From RPQJ01 sp035554635 (GTDB taxonomy: Bacteria > Pseudomonadota > Gammaproteobacteria > Steroidobacterales > Steroidobacteraceae), in assembly GCA_035554635.1 (NCBI GenBank), contig DATMIB010000262.1, positions 14,818 to 78,817 on the forward strand: a DNA stretch of 64,000 nucleotides, given 5' to 3'. The notes under the pieces were generated by a model that saw only the letters and a list, made by a program, of their open reading frames with translations, did no database searches and was not told the origin of the DNA. This document shows positions 7,248-16,151 of the stretch, in pieces (within the stretch, counting starts at the first letter, position 1; the number at the start of each line of letters is the position of its first letter). A program made the translations under genes and the position numbers.

Positions 7248-8882
7248 ATGCGCCCACGCGTCGCCACTCGCCTGCTCGACATCCAGCGCGTGCTCGTGCG
7301 GCACGGCCTCGACGAAATCATCCTCGCGACGCACCTGTTCCGGCCGTTGCGCTTTGCGTTCTACCTGTCGCCCGCGACCTGGTTCGAGCGCAGGAAGGGC
7401 GGCCCGCGCGCCGAGCGCATCCGGCTGGCGCTCGAGGAGCTAGGACCGATCTTCGTCAAGTTCGGCCAGGCGCTCTCGACCCGTCGCGACCTGCTGCCAC
7501 CGGACCTCGCCGACGAACTCGCCAAGCTGCAGGACCGCGTCCCGCCGTTCCCGGTCGCGGAAGCCAAGGCGATCATCGCCAACGCCTACGGCCGCCCCGC
7601 CGAGGAAGTGTTCGAACGCTTCGACGACGAGCCGCTCGCGGCCGCCTCGATCGCGCAGGTGCACACGGCGAAGCTGCGCACCGGCGAGGAGGTCGTCGTC
7701 AAGGTCGTGCGTCCGGGCGTGCGCGAAAAGATCGAACGCGACCTCGAGGTCATGTACGTGCTCGCGCAGCTCGCGCGCGACTACTCGAAGGAAGGCCATC
7801 GCCTGCGGCCGCTCGAGGTCGTCGCCGAATACGAGCGCACGATCCTCGACGAGCTCGACCTGATGCGGGAGGCCGCAAACGCGGCGCAGCTCAAGCGCAA
7901 TTTCGGCGACTCGCCGCTGCTGTACGTGCCGCAGGTGCACTGGGACTACTGCCGCTCCGACGTGATGGTCATGGAGCGCATCCACGGCGTGCTGGTCAAC
8001 GACATGCCCGAGCTGCACCGGCGCAAGGTCAACATCCAGCGGCTGGCCGAAAACGGCGTGGAGATCTTTTTCACGCAGGTGTTCCGGCACAATTTCTTCC
8101 ACGCCGACATGCACCCCGGCAACATCTTCATCCAGACGCAGGACCCCGAGCACCCGGTCTACGCGGCGGTGGATTTCGGCATCGTCGGCACGCTCGACTC
8201 GCGCGACCAGCACTACCTCGCCGAGAACTTCCTGGCCTTCTTCGACCGCGACTACAACCGCGTCGCGCGCCTGCACGTCGACTCGGGCTGGGTGCCGGCC
8301 GACACGCGGGTCGAGGAGCTCGAGGGGGCGGTGCGCACGGTCTGTGAGCCGATCTTCAACAAGCCGCTCGACGAGATCTCGTTCGCGGTCGTGCTGATGC
8401 GCCTGTTCGAGATCGCACGCCGCTTCGACATGCGCGTGCAGCCGCAACTGCTGCTGCTGCAGAAGACCATGCTGCAGATCGAAGGGCTCGGACGGCAGCT
8501 CTACCCGCAGCTCGACCTCTGGAAGACCGCGCAGCCGATCCTGCAGGAATGGGCGTCGGACCGCTTCAGCGGCCGCAGTTTCGCCGAGCAGTTCCGGCGC
8601 CAGCTGCCCGACCTCAACGAAGCCGTGCGCACGCTGCCGCAGGTGCTGCAGCAGATGATCCAGAAGGCCGGCGAAGGCACGCTGCGCATCCGCGTCGACC
8701 GCGCGCCGTACGAAGACCTGCGGCGCGAGATCCGCGAAGACGGCCGGCGCCGCGACCAGACCCTGATCGGCGCGGTCGTGCTGCTCGCGGGCATCGTCTG
8801 GCTCGGCGTGCGTGCGGACTGGGTGCCGGGCGCGATCCTGACCGCGGCGGGCCTGCTGGGCGTGATCCTCGCGCGACGCTAG
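7248..8882 (+). CDS. ubiB: Ubiquinone biosynthesis kinase-like protein UbiB
   Basis: Membrane-associated atypical kinase/ATPase of the UbiB/ADCK family, needed for ubiquinone synthesis. The 544-residue length is typical. Motifs seen: the family-specific KxGQ (Lys71-Gln74 in FVKFGQALSTR), the Ala-rich loop region AASIAQVH, VVVKVVRPGV, the metal-binding HADMHPGNIFI, and VDFGIVG. Two hydrophobic helices at the C-terminus (LIGAVVLLAGIVWLGV and the following segment) anchor it to the inner membrane. It lies 67 bases after ubiJ, with ATG at 7248. Confidence 0.96.
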   Translation: MRPRVATRLLDIQRVLVRHGLDEIILATHLFRPLRFAFYLSPATWFERRKGGPRAERIRLALEELGPIFVKFGQALSTRRDLLPPDLADELAKLQDRVPPFPVAEAKAIIANAYGRPAEEVFERFDDEPLAAASIAQVHTAKLRTGEEVVVKVVRPGVREKIERDLEVMYVLAQLARDYSKEGHRLRPLEVVAEYERTILDELDLMREAANAAQLKRNFGDSPLLYVPQVHWDYCRSDVMVMERIHGVLVNDMPELHRRKVNIQRLAENGVEIFFTQVFRHNFFHADMHPGNIFIQTQDPEHPVYAAVDFGIVGTLDSRDQHYLAENFLAFFDRDYNRVARLHVDSGWVPADTRVEELEGAVRTVCEPIFNKPLDEISFAVVLMRLFEIARRFDMRVQPQLLLLQKTMLQIEGLGRQLYPQLDLWKTAQPILQEWASDRFSGRSFAEQFRRQLPDLNEAVRTLPQVLQQMIQKAGEGTLRIRVDRAPYEDLRREIREDGRRRDQTLIGAVVLLAGIVWLGVRADWVPGAILTAAGLLGVILARR

Positions 8883-9024
8883 GCGCCGGCGCCGCCCGCG
8901 GCTGAATTTATTGCACGAGCGCCGCGCGGTTCGTGCGCCGTGTCGCCAAACGCCGACGGTCATGCACGCGAACGCTCGCAGGCAGCGGCGGTCACAGATG
9001 AACCCAACCAAGGAGGGTTACACC

Positions 9025-9315
9025 ATGCGCATGACCAAGCTGGCCGCAGTCGTTACGTCCGTGCTGTTCGGTGCGGCGCTGGCCCACGCCGGCGACGACA
9101 AGATGGGCAAGGACAAGTTCACGGCCGCCGACTCGAACCACGACGGCTCGATCACGCTGGCCGAGGCCCAGACGGGCATGCCGACGCTCGCGGCGAAGTT
9201 CTCGTCCGTGGACACGAACGGCGACGGCAAGATTTCGGCCGACGAGTTTGGCGCCTATCACAAGGGCAAGGCGATGGAGGCCGACGAGGCCACTACGCCG
9301 CCGACGGACAAGTAA
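9025..9315 (+). CDS. Small secreted EF-hand protein
   Basis: A 96-residue protein with a Sec signal peptide (MRMTKLAAVVTSVLFGAALAHA) and two EF-hand loops: DSNHDGSITLAE near residues 36-47 and DTNGDGKISADE near 63-74. Both keep Asp/Asn ligands at loop positions 1, 3 and 5 and Glu at position 12, so calcium binding in the periplasm is likely. A very strong ribosome-binding site, AAGGAGG, lies 8 bases before the ATG at 9025, which decides the start against upstream in-frame codons. A clear terminator hairpin follows at 9436-9470, so it is probably a monocistronic, well-translated gene. Its physiological role is unknown. Confidence 0.85.
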   Translation: MRMTKLAAVVTSVLFGAALAHAGDDKMGKDKFTAADSNHDGSITLAEAQTGMPTLAAKFSSVDTNGDGKISADEFGAYHKGKAMEADEATTPPTDK

Positions 9316-9435
9316 CGGTCCGGCCGCACGGAACCCGAGCCGACCGGAATCCAGGATCCCGGGACGCGGCGACGCGGAAAGCCGCGTTGGTCGCTCGCCG
9401 TAGCGCAACGGCAGGTTCGTGTGACATCGCTCGAG

Positions 9436-9470
9436 GCACCCGGCGTGCATACGTGCGCCGGGTGCTTTCT
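9436..9470 (+). terminator. Rho-independent terminator after the EF-hand gene
   Basis: A perfect 10-bp GC-rich stem (GCACCCGGCG at 9436-9445 with its complement at 9456-9465) encloses a 10-base loop and is followed by TTTCTT. It lies about 120 bases after the EF-hand stop, and the next gene is on the opposite strand, so it fits as the end of this transcript. Confidence 0.75.
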
Positions 9471-9546
9471 TGTGAGCGAAGACCCGCGCGGCGGGCCACG
9501 TCGATCCACCGCCCCGATCGAGCGGCGCGGACCCCGCCGGCTGTCG

Positions 9547-10269
9547 TCATTCCCTGACCTCGATCCAGGTCGCACGCGCTCGCGCGCACAACTCTCCTTC
9601 GCCGTCGAAGATTGCCGTGCCGCAATGGTGCTTGCGCCCCTCGGCACCGAGTTTCCAGCCGATGACGGTGCAGGGTTCGCCGACACGGACGCGCCGATCG
9701 ACGTGCGCCTGCATTTCCCCGAGCAGCATCTTGCGCGGCGCCTGCTCGACCAGCGCGAAGTAGCCCGGACAGTCGAGCGCGGCCCAGTGGTACTCGACGG
9801 CGACCTTGCCGTCGCCGCCGTCCAGGTCGTCGGCGGGAATCCAGGGGCCGGCAACCAGTCCCGAATCGAGCAGTCCCGGAAAGATCCGCAAGCCGTCGCC
9901 GCGACGCCGGTGCGGGCCACAGACGAAGCAATCCGGAAAATTGTGCTGCTTGAAGCCGACGTAGTGCTGCGAGGCCCACACCGCCTGCACGTACGGGGGC
10001 GATTGCGGCACGTCGAGCTCCAGGTGCGCCGCGGTCGCCGTCGCGATGCGCAGCTCACCGTCCTGCAGCAGGAAGGAGCCCGGCGTCTCCCCCGGTAGCA
10101 GTGTCAGTTCGCGCTCGAGCGGCGGCGGCGCGAGCAACCGCACCCGCACGTCCTCGCCCGACGCCACCGCCAACGCGCCGCACACATACCCGCCGTTGCC
10201 CGAGTCGGGCGGGCCATTGAAACGCCGCGCGATCGTCAGGCGCGACCTGCCGTTGCCTTGCTCATCCAT
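9547..10269 (-). CDS. Hotdog/thioesterase-like protein, function unknown
   Basis: A 240-residue cytoplasmic protein. The N-terminus RRFNGPPDSGNGGYVCGALA and later blocks (FPDCFVCGPHR, WAALDCPGYFALV, VIGWKLGAEGRKHHCGTAIF) are shared by a family annotated as hypothetical or thioesterase-like; the overall pattern suggests a double hotdog fold acting on acyl-CoA or a related thioester. No catalytic residue can be assigned with certainty. ATG at 10269; DUF2007 lies upstream on the same strand with a 32-base gap, so the two may share a transcript. Confidence 0.55.
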   Translation of the reverse strand: MDEQGNGRSRLTIARRFNGPPDSGNGGYVCGALAVASGEDVRVRLLAPPPLERELTLLPGETPGSFLLQDGELRIATATAAHLELDVPQSPPYVQAVWASQHYVGFKQHNFPDCFVCGPHRRRGDGLRIFPGLLDSGLVAGPWIPADDLDGGDGKVAVEYHWAALDCPGYFALVEQAPRKMLLGEMQAHVDRRVRVGEPCTVIGWKLGAEGRKHHCGTAIFDGEGELCARARATWIEVRE

Positions 10270-10301
10270 CGTTGCTCAGTCCTCGGCGCAAGCCTGCGCC
10301 G

Positions 10302-10637
10302 TCATGGGCGCACGGCGCCGTCATCTTCGTCCTCCGGTGCGGCGCAATGCCAGCAAGCGTCGAACTGGCCCTCGACACGTTCGCCGCAACGCTCGCACGT
10401 CCAGTCGGGACCCGGTGCAGCGACGGCACCGCGTGCCGCCTCGATGAGCCCGCGCGCGCGCAGCGCCTCGCCGTTGCGCACGACCCAGAGCTCGGGCCAG
10501 CACTCGACGAACGGGATTTCGCCGAGCACGCTGTTCAACCCCTCGTTGCGCACGAAACAGGCAATGCCGGCGGCCTCGAGCACGTTGCGCAGGTGCGCGA
10601 TCTCGAGGATCGACTCGGCCGTGTGGACCTTGCGCAG
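10302..10637 (-). CDS. DUF2007 domain protein with C-terminal zinc ribbon
   Basis: The DUF2007 (putative signal-transducing) domain is clear: RKVHTAESILEIAHLRNVLEAAGI, then FVRNEGLNSVLGEIPFVECWPELWV. A four-Cys/His ribbon (CERCGERVEGQFDACWHC) follows, probably binding zinc. The start is not obvious. The frame has a TTG at 10742, which would overlap the divergent SDR gene, and no ATG, GTG or TTG nearer. The family normally begins MRKVYTA, which corresponds here to a CTG at 10637 preceded by AAAGGGG at good spacing, so I place the start at this rare codon (111 residues). Function is unknown. Confidence 0.65.
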   Translation of the reverse strand: MRKVHTAESILEIAHLRNVLEAAGIACFVRNEGLNSVLGEIPFVECWPELWVVRNGEALRARGLIEAARGAVAAPGPDWTCERCGERVEGQFDACWHCAAPEDEDDGAVRP

Positions 10638-10724
10638 GGCAACCCCTTTGCCGGGTGGCCGGCATGACGGGCCGGCGATCGACTTCGCCAGCGTGCGTTT
10701 CGCCGGTGGCGCCGTACCGCTAGC

Positions 10725-11600
10725 ATGCGGGTCATGACGCAACCGTCGCCCGCTACCTTACTGTCCCGTCGCTTTCCCGCAAAGCGCGCGTTCGTCACCG
10801 GTGCCGCGAGCGGACTCGGGCTCGCGTTCGCCCGGCTGCTGGCGCGCGACGGCTGGTCGCTCGGGCTGCTGGACGTGTCGGCCGACGGTCTCGACACGGC
10901 CGCGACCACGCTGCGGGAACTCGGCGCGCGCGACGCGACGGGGTACTGCGGCGACGTCGCCGACGCGGTCTTCGTGGCGCAGTCGCTGCAGTCGTTTGCT
11001 GCGTCGCACTCCGCCGGCCTCGACGTGCTCGTCAACAACGCCGGGGTCGCCGTCGCGGGCGGCATCGACGTGACGCCGGTGCAGGACTGGGAGTGGATCG
11101 TCCGCATCAACCTGCTCGGCGTGGTCTGGGGCTGTCGTGCCGCCGTGCCGCTGCTCCGGGTGCAGCCGCAGGGCGGTCTGGTCCTCAACGTCGCGAGTTC
11201 CGCCGGGTTCGCCGCGGCGCCACAGATGGCCGCTTACAACTCGACCAAGGCCGGCGTCATCGCGCTCAGCGAGACGCTGGTCGGCGAACTGGCCGGGACG
11301 GGCATCCAGGTGTCGGTCGCGATGCCGGGGTTTTTCCGCACCCACCTGCTCGACCACATGCGGGCGCCCGCGGCCGAAGGACGGCTCGCACACCAGCTGA
11401 TGGACCACGCGCGATACGACGCCGACGCCGCAGCGGTGGCGCTGCTCGGCGCTGCCGCGCGTGGCGACACCTACATCGTCTGGCCGCGGCAGTATCGCCT
11501 GGCCTGGCGTCTCAAGCGGTGGTTCCCGCGCTGGTTCCTCACGCGCGTGCAGGCGTTCCGCGACGCTCAGCTGCGACGGGCGGATCGATCGCCAGGATGA
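10725..11600 (+). CDS. SDR family NAD(P)-dependent oxidoreductase
   Basis: A 291-residue classical short-chain dehydrogenase. The cofactor motif TGAASGLG is at residues 25-32, NNAG stabilises the fold, and the catalytic pair is Tyr171 and Lys175 in YNSTK, with the preceding NVASSAG supplying the Ser. The C-terminus carries extra basic and aromatic residues (RLAWRLKRWFPRWF), which may touch the membrane. Substrate is unknown; relatives act on a wide range of alcohols. ATG at 10725 or 10734 are both possible. The 3' end overlaps the convergent carboxypeptidase gene by 62 bases, unusual in a window where most overlaps are four bases. Confidence 0.85.
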   Translation: MRVMTQPSPATLLSRRFPAKRAFVTGAASGLGLAFARLLARDGWSLGLLDVSADGLDTAATTLRELGARDATGYCGDVADAVFVAQSLQSFAASHSAGLDVLVNNAGVAVAGGIDVTPVQDWEWIVRINLLGVVWGCRAAVPLLRVQPQGGLVLNVASSAGFAAAPQMAAYNSTKAGVIALSETLVGELAGTGIQVSVAMPGFFRTHLLDHMRAPAAEGRLAHQLMDHARYDADAAAVALLGAAARGDTYIVWPRQYRLAWRLKRWFPRWFLTRVQAFRDAQLRRADRSPG

Positions 11601-12249
11601 AGCGCGTGTAGATCTCGGGCAGGCGGTCGAGCACCGCCTCCTTGCCGAGCATGTCGCCATGCACGATCGCCGTGCGCAGCACCGACAGCGACAGAGCCTC
11701 GATCGCCTCCCTTGCCACCGGCGCGTAGCTCAGGTGCCAGGGCTCGATGCCCGCGCCGCCGCGGTCGGAGCCGTACGGGCGGAAGAAACCGAAGCGACCC
11801 ATGTGCCGTTCGAGCCAGCCCGAGAGCCGCGCGAACACGCCGTCCGGCGCATACTCCGCCGGCAGCAGTTGCACCTGGTAGCCCTCGGGCATGGCCGCGG
11901 CGTCGATCACGTCGATGTCAGACCCCCAGTGGTGACGGCTGCCGCCGGGGATCGCGGACCAGGCGAGGATCGCGTCGACCCGCTCCGCATCGGTCAGCTG
12001 CGCGGGGTCGAGCAAGCGACCGTCGCGCCGGTACAGTGGGCGCTCGCCCCGCCACTTTCGGTTCCAGAGCGTCACTTGCCGCTCGAAGTCGCGATGGCTC
12101 GAGACGGCTTGCAGGTCGATCCCTGAGTCCCGCGCCGCGTCGCGCATCGCCAAAAATGCGGCGACCACCTCGTAATGCAGCGAGCAGCGTGGCTGCTCGA
12201 GGTCGACGATGTGGGCGCGGGACCGGCCGGTCAGTTCGAGGGGGTTCAT
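11539..12249 (-). CDS. M15 family D-alanyl-D-alanine carboxypeptidase
   Basis: A 236-residue LAS-type zinc peptidase of the VanY/DacB kind, which trims peptidoglycan stem peptides. The signature SRHHWGSDIDV spans residues 104-114: Ser104-x-His106-x2-Gly-x-Asp-x-Asp113, with His106 and Asp113 as zinc ligands, and His172 in EPWHLSY as the third ligand with Glu169 as base. No signal peptide is seen from the ATG at 12249; the frame stays open upstream to 12408, but those codons overlap the promoter side of the divergent GGDEF/EAL gene and look non-coding. It converges on the SDR gene with a 62-base overlap. Confidence 0.8.
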   Translation of the reverse strand: MNPLELTGRSRAHIVDLEQPRCSLHYEVVAAFLAMRDAARDSGIDLQAVSSHRDFERQVTLWNRKWRGERPLYRRDGRLLDPAQLTDAERVDAILAWSAIPGGSRHHWGSDIDVIDAAAMPEGYQVQLLPAEYAPDGVFARLSGWLERHMGRFGFFRPYGSDRGGAGIEPWHLSYAPVAREAIEALSLSVLRTAIVHGDMLGKEAVLDRLPEIYTRFILAIDPPVAAERRGTPARA

Positions 12250-12364
12250 GCGGTCGTCGCCTCGCGGCCGGGTGTCGGGATTCTTTGCATGTCGAAGCGG
12301 CCTGCTGCGAACCGTCGTGCGTCGCGCCAGTCTACGGGGATATGATGCCGCGCAGTTCGAGGCC

Positions 12365-14542
12365 GTGCACAAGATAAAGACCAAGGCCGTGATCGGACGA
12401 GGACTCAAGTTGCGTTACGTGCTGGCCGTGGTCGCGGCCGGCCTGCTGTTGACCGCGCTGTTCGCAGTCAACGCAACGCTCTCCGCGCGCAACGAGGCCG
12501 CGCAGCTGCATACCGTGTTGACGGAGCTCGCGAGCGTCGGCAGCGACGTCTCGAATCCGCGCGTCGCGGAACTGCACGCGCAGATCGAGCATATCGTCGG
12601 CGACCGCGGTTCGCGCCACCTGCTGCTCGTCGTGCTTGCCGGCCTGCTGCTCACGGTCCTGGCCGCGACCATCACCGCGACGCTGATCACGCGCATCGAC
12701 CGCGCGCTGACGACGCTGATGCAGGACGCCCGCAAGATCGGCGAGGGCCGACAGACGGAGCCGGTCACGGTGACCGGCGTGGCCGAGGTCGCCTCGCTCG
12801 AACATTCGCTCGAGCAGATGCGCCAGACCCTGGCCGCGACGACCATTTCGCGCGACTACCTCGACGACGTGCTGAACGGCATGGACGACGCCGTGCTGGT
12901 CACCTCGCCCGACGGGCTGATCCGCACGGCCAACGCCGCCGCGATGAGCTGGTTCGGCGATGAAGCGCAACTCGCCGGCACGCCGTTCGCGGACCTCGTC
13001 GCGCCCGAGCATCGCACGGCGTTCGACCTGACGCGGCTCGCCGCCGAGCCGGGCGAGACGGTCGTGCGGACGCAGCGCGGGCAGACGATCCCGGTCGCGA
13101 TCAACATCGCGCCGCTCGGCCGCGACGAACGCTCGACCACGAGCCGCGGCAACGTCGTCGTGCTGCGCGACGTCACCGAGCGCAAGCGCGCCGAACGCCG
13201 CATCCGTTACCTGGCCCGGTTCGACACGCTCACGAAGATGCCGAACCGCATGCAGTTCCAGCACATGCTGCACCAGGCGATCACGCGCACGACGCGCCAG
13301 GGCCGTGGGCTCGTGCTGCTGTACATCGACGTCGACAACTTCAAGGAAGTCAACGACACCTTCGGCCATGAAACGGGCGACCGCGTGCTCGAGACGCTCA
13401 GCGAGCGGCTCTCGCGCGTGCTGCCGCGCGAGGCCGTGGCGGGTCGGCTCGCCGGCGACGAGTTTGCGATCTTTGCCGAGGGCGTCGACGGCGAGCAGGC
13501 GCGTCACGAGCAGGCCGCGGACCTGGCCCGCCTGGTGCTCGCCGAGATCGGGCGCCCGATGCACCTGCCCGACAAGGAGATCGACGTCACGACGAGCATC
13601 GGCGTCGCGCTGGTGCCCGAGCACGCCGACAACGTGATCGACCTGATCCGCAACGCCGACGCGGCGATGTACCACGCCAAGCGGCAGGGCCGGAACTGCC
13701 ACGTCTTCTACCTGCCCGAGATGAACGCCGCCGCGGTCGAGCGCCTGCTGCTCAAGAGCAAGCTGCGACGCGCGCTGGAGCGCGACGAGTTCCTCGTCCG
13801 TTATCAGCCGAAGGTCGACCTCGCGACCGGCGAGGTCGTCGGTGCCGAGGCGTTGCTGCGCTGGCGCCTGCCCGGGCACGGCGAGATCGCGCCGTCGCAG
13901 TTCATCCCGCTCGCCGAGGAGTCGCGGCTGATCCTCGACATCGGTGCCTGGGTACTGAACCAGGTCTGCATCGATTACGCGGAATGGAAGCAGAAGGTCG
14001 CCGACCCCGGACGCATCGCGATCAACCTGTCGCTCAAGGAACTGAGCCAGGCGAGCTTCATCCCGAACTGCCGCTCCGTGTTCGAGCGGCACAACGTCGC
14101 GCCGTCGGCGGTCGAGCTCGAGATCACGGAGACGACGCTGATGCTCGATTCCGAGCGCACGCTGCCGCTGCTCGACGAGTTGCGGTCGATGGGCGTGCAC
14201 CTGTCGATCGACGACTTCGGCACCGGCTACTCGAGCCTGAGCGCGCTGCAGCAGTTCCCGATCAGCACGCTCAAGATCGACCGCTCGTTCGTCGTCAACG
14301 CCGCCACCGACCCGGACGACGCCACGATCGTGCGCACGATCATCGAGATGGGGCGGAGCCTGCGGCTGCAGGTCATCGCCGAGGGCATCGAGACCGAGGA
14401 GCAGCGTTACTTCCTGCTGCACAGCGGCTGCCAGTTCGGACAGGGCCGCCTGTTCGGCGCGCCGACCACGAGCGCTGCCTTCCTCGACCTGCTGCAGCGC
14501 CAGGCGACCGGCGAGCACCCGGTCCTGCGCCTGCCGGCCTGA
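12365..14542 (+). CDS. Membrane-bound PAS-GGDEF-EAL cyclic-di-GMP protein
   Basis: A 725-residue cyclic-di-GMP turnover protein. Order: TM helix (about residues 16-35), short periplasmic region, second TM helix (about 83-108), HAMP-like linker, PAS domain (about 165-280), GGDEF domain, EAL domain. The GGDEF motif reads AGDEF (residues 363-367); this variant is active in some known cyclases. No RxxD inhibitory site is seen just upstream. The EAL motif is EALLRW (Glu495) and DDFGTGYSS, ELEITE and IAEGIE are intact, so phosphodiesterase activity is likely. Start is uncertain: I chose GTG at 12365, since no ATG is nearby and upstream codons overlap the divergent gene. Confidence 0.88.
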   Translation: MHKIKTKAVIGRGLKLRYVLAVVAAGLLLTALFAVNATLSARNEAAQLHTVLTELASVGSDVSNPRVAELHAQIEHIVGDRGSRHLLLVVLAGLLLTVLAATITATLITRIDRALTTLMQDARKIGEGRQTEPVTVTGVAEVASLEHSLEQMRQTLAATTISRDYLDDVLNGMDDAVLVTSPDGLIRTANAAAMSWFGDEAQLAGTPFADLVAPEHRTAFDLTRLAAEPGETVVRTQRGQTIPVAINIAPLGRDERSTTSRGNVVVLRDVTERKRAERRIRYLARFDTLTKMPNRMQFQHMLHQAITRTTRQGRGLVLLYIDVDNFKEVNDTFGHETGDRVLETLSERLSRVLPREAVAGRLAGDEFAIFAEGVDGEQARHEQAADLARLVLAEIGRPMHLPDKEIDVTTSIGVALVPEHADNVIDLIRNADAAMYHAKRQGRNCHVFYLPEMNAAAVERLLLKSKLRRALERDEFLVRYQPKVDLATGEVVGAEALLRWRLPGHGEIAPSQFIPLAEESRLILDIGAWVLNQVCIDYAEWKQKVADPGRIAINLSLKELSQASFIPNCRSVFERHNVAPSAVELEITETTLMLDSERTLPLLDELRSMGVHLSIDDFGTGYSSLSALQQFPISTLKIDRSFVVNAATDPDDATIVRTIIEMGRSLRLQVIAEGIETEEQRYFLLHSGCQFGQGRLFGAPTTSAAFLDLLQRQATGEHPVLRLPA

Positions 14543-14556
14543 GAAAGCGCCGCGGC

Positions 14557-15210
14557 CTACTGCAACGTGGCGGGCACCTTCGTGGCCGCCTGGTCGATGC
14601 GACGCACCGTTTCCGCGACGACCTGCTGCGTCGCCGTCTCGAACGCGGCCATGATCGCCGCACGGCTGTTCTCGCTGGCGGCGACCTGCGCGTCGGCGAC
14701 GAAGCTGTCCACGCGGGTCGCGCGGCGTGCGTCGACGAGGCTCGCCTGCAACTGCACCTGCACGGCGGGCGCCGCCGTCGGCGACGGGGCCACCGCTTCG
14801 AACTGCCGCAACTCGATGTCGAGCATGAGCTCGGCCGGCGAACGCGACGGTGCCGCGAACACGCCCGCGTAGCGACCCGAGGCCGCAAGCGCGGTCACGA
14901 GGGCCTGCTGCACCATCTGCGGCGCCGGCTCGGCCCAGCGCACGCCGCTGTAGTAATCGAAGCGACTGGCGCCGGGCGCGATCGCGATCCGTGTGGTGTC
15001 GAGCGCCACCGAGGCATGCGGACGCGCGACGACCAGCGCGAAACCCAGGGCTTCAGCGGCGGCCACGGTTGGCGGCGCAGGGTGCTGGCCGACACGGTAC
15101 GTCTCGTCGGCGGGCGCGTCGGATTCGAGCAGGCCGCCGAAGCAACCCGTGAGCGCCCCTGCGACGCACGCGACCAGCACGCCGGCACGGCCAATCCGAG
15201 GCATCGTCAT
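14557..15210 (-). CDS. ABC-type transport auxiliary lipoprotein (Mla/PqiC-like)
   Basis: A 217-residue lipoprotein: signal peptide with lipobox LTGC (Cys near residue 23), then an ABC-transport auxiliary domain (SRFDYYSGVRWAEPAPQMVQQALVTAL is the family pattern). In this family the lipoprotein sits in the outer membrane and partners an MCE protein, as PqiC does with PqiB. It is the last gene of a four-gene operon (permease, ATPase, MCE protein, lipoprotein), and its ATG overlaps the MCE stop. The 3' end is 14 bases from the convergent GGDEF/EAL gene. Confidence 0.85.
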   Translation of the reverse strand: MTMPRIGRAGVLVACVAGALTGCFGGLLESDAPADETYRVGQHPAPPTVAAAEALGFALVVARPHASVALDTTRIAIAPGASRFDYYSGVRWAEPAPQMVQQALVTALAASGRYAGVFAAPSRSPAELMLDIELRQFEAVAPSPTAAPAVQVQLQASLVDARRATRVDSFVADAQVAASENSRAAIMAAFETATQQVVAETVRRIDQAATKVPATLQ

Positions 15211-16151
15211 CGCGGCATCTCCACACCGGACGGCGCCGGCTGCAGCACCAGGCTCGACGGCCGTTCGCGCAACTCGCGCGCGAGGCTGCGCACCTCGGCG
15301 CTCGCGTCACGGGCATCGATCATGAGCTGCTGCAGTTCCGCGACGCTGACGCCGGCGGAGCGCCCGAGCGAGCCGCCATTGCCGTTGAACAGGCCGTCGA
15401 TGCCGTCGGCTGCGCGCGCGAGCTTCTCCGACGCGACGCGTGCGTTCGCCATCACGGCGGCCAGTTCGGGCTGGGTCTGCTGGAGCGTGCCATCGAGCCG
15501 GCTGGTCAGCTCGAGCGTCTGTGTCGACACCTTGCGCAGGTCCGACGTCAGCGCCTGCACGTCGGCCATGGTCGCCGGCAGCTGCGCCGAGGCTTCCTCG
15601 ATGTTGGCGAGCGTCGCGCCGAGGGCGCGCACGTTCTCGTCGGCGAGGATGCGCTCGATCCGCGTCATGATCGCGGACGCCTGGCCGAGGATCTGTGGCA
15701 ACCGCTCGACCGACGCCTCGATCGTGCCCTTGCGCGAGGCGATGACGGGGTACTTCTCGCCCTGCGCAAACCGCTTGATGCCGGGCACCGACGGGTCCTG
15801 CTCCAGGTCGATGTAGAGCAGGCCGGTCAGGCCGAGCAGGCCGAGCTTGGCCTGTGTCGCGCCCGAGACCGGCGCGGTCGAATCGATGTCGGCCACGATC
15901 TTCACGCGGCGCGGATCGTCCTTGTCGACCTTGAGCGAGGTGACCCGCCCGACGTCGACGCCGAGGTAACGCACCGGGCTGCCCTTGGAAAGCCCGCTGA
16001 CCGTGCCCTCGAAGTAGATCTCGTAGGTGTCGTAGTCGCGGCGGTCGCCGCGGCCGGAATACCACCAGACGAAGGCGAGCGCCGCGAGCACGCAACCGAG
16101 CGTGAACAGCGCGACCGTGGCGTATTTCGCGTCACGCTCCACGCACGTCAC
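15207..16151 (-). CDS. MlaD/MCE domain lipid-transport protein
   Basis: A 314-residue inner-membrane-anchored MCE protein. One TM helix (about residues 10-30), then a single MCE domain (YEIYFEGTVSGLSKGSPVRYLGVDVGRV, GLLGLTGLLYIDLEQ), and a long helical C-terminus rich in Ala/Gln/Thr that may form a tunnel or coiled coil through a hexamer. The family moves phospholipids or other lipids across the periplasm. The GTG start overlaps the ATPase 3' end by 20 bases. No equivalent of mlaB or mlaC is present here; instead a lipoprotein follows, closer to the PqiABC/LetAB layout. Confidence 0.9.
   Translation of the reverse strand: MTCVERDAKYATVALFTLGCVLAALAFVWWYSGRGDRRDYDTYEIYFEGTVSGLSKGSPVRYLGVDVGRVTSLKVDKDDPRRVKIVADIDSTAPVSGATQAKLGLLGLTGLLYIDLEQDPSVPGIKRFAQGEKYPVIASRKGTIEASVERLPQILGQASAIMTRIERILADENVRALGATLANIEEASAQLPATMADVQALTSDLRKVSTQTLELTSRLDGTLQQTQPELAAVMANARVASEKLARAADGIDGLFNGNGGSLGRSAGVSVAELQQLMIDARDASAEVRSLARELRERPSSLVLQPAPSGVEMPR

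Noticed and set aside
9436..9470. Hairpin considered as a riboswitch or small RNA.
   Set aside because: It is a simple perfect stem followed by a T-run after a gene, which fits a terminator.
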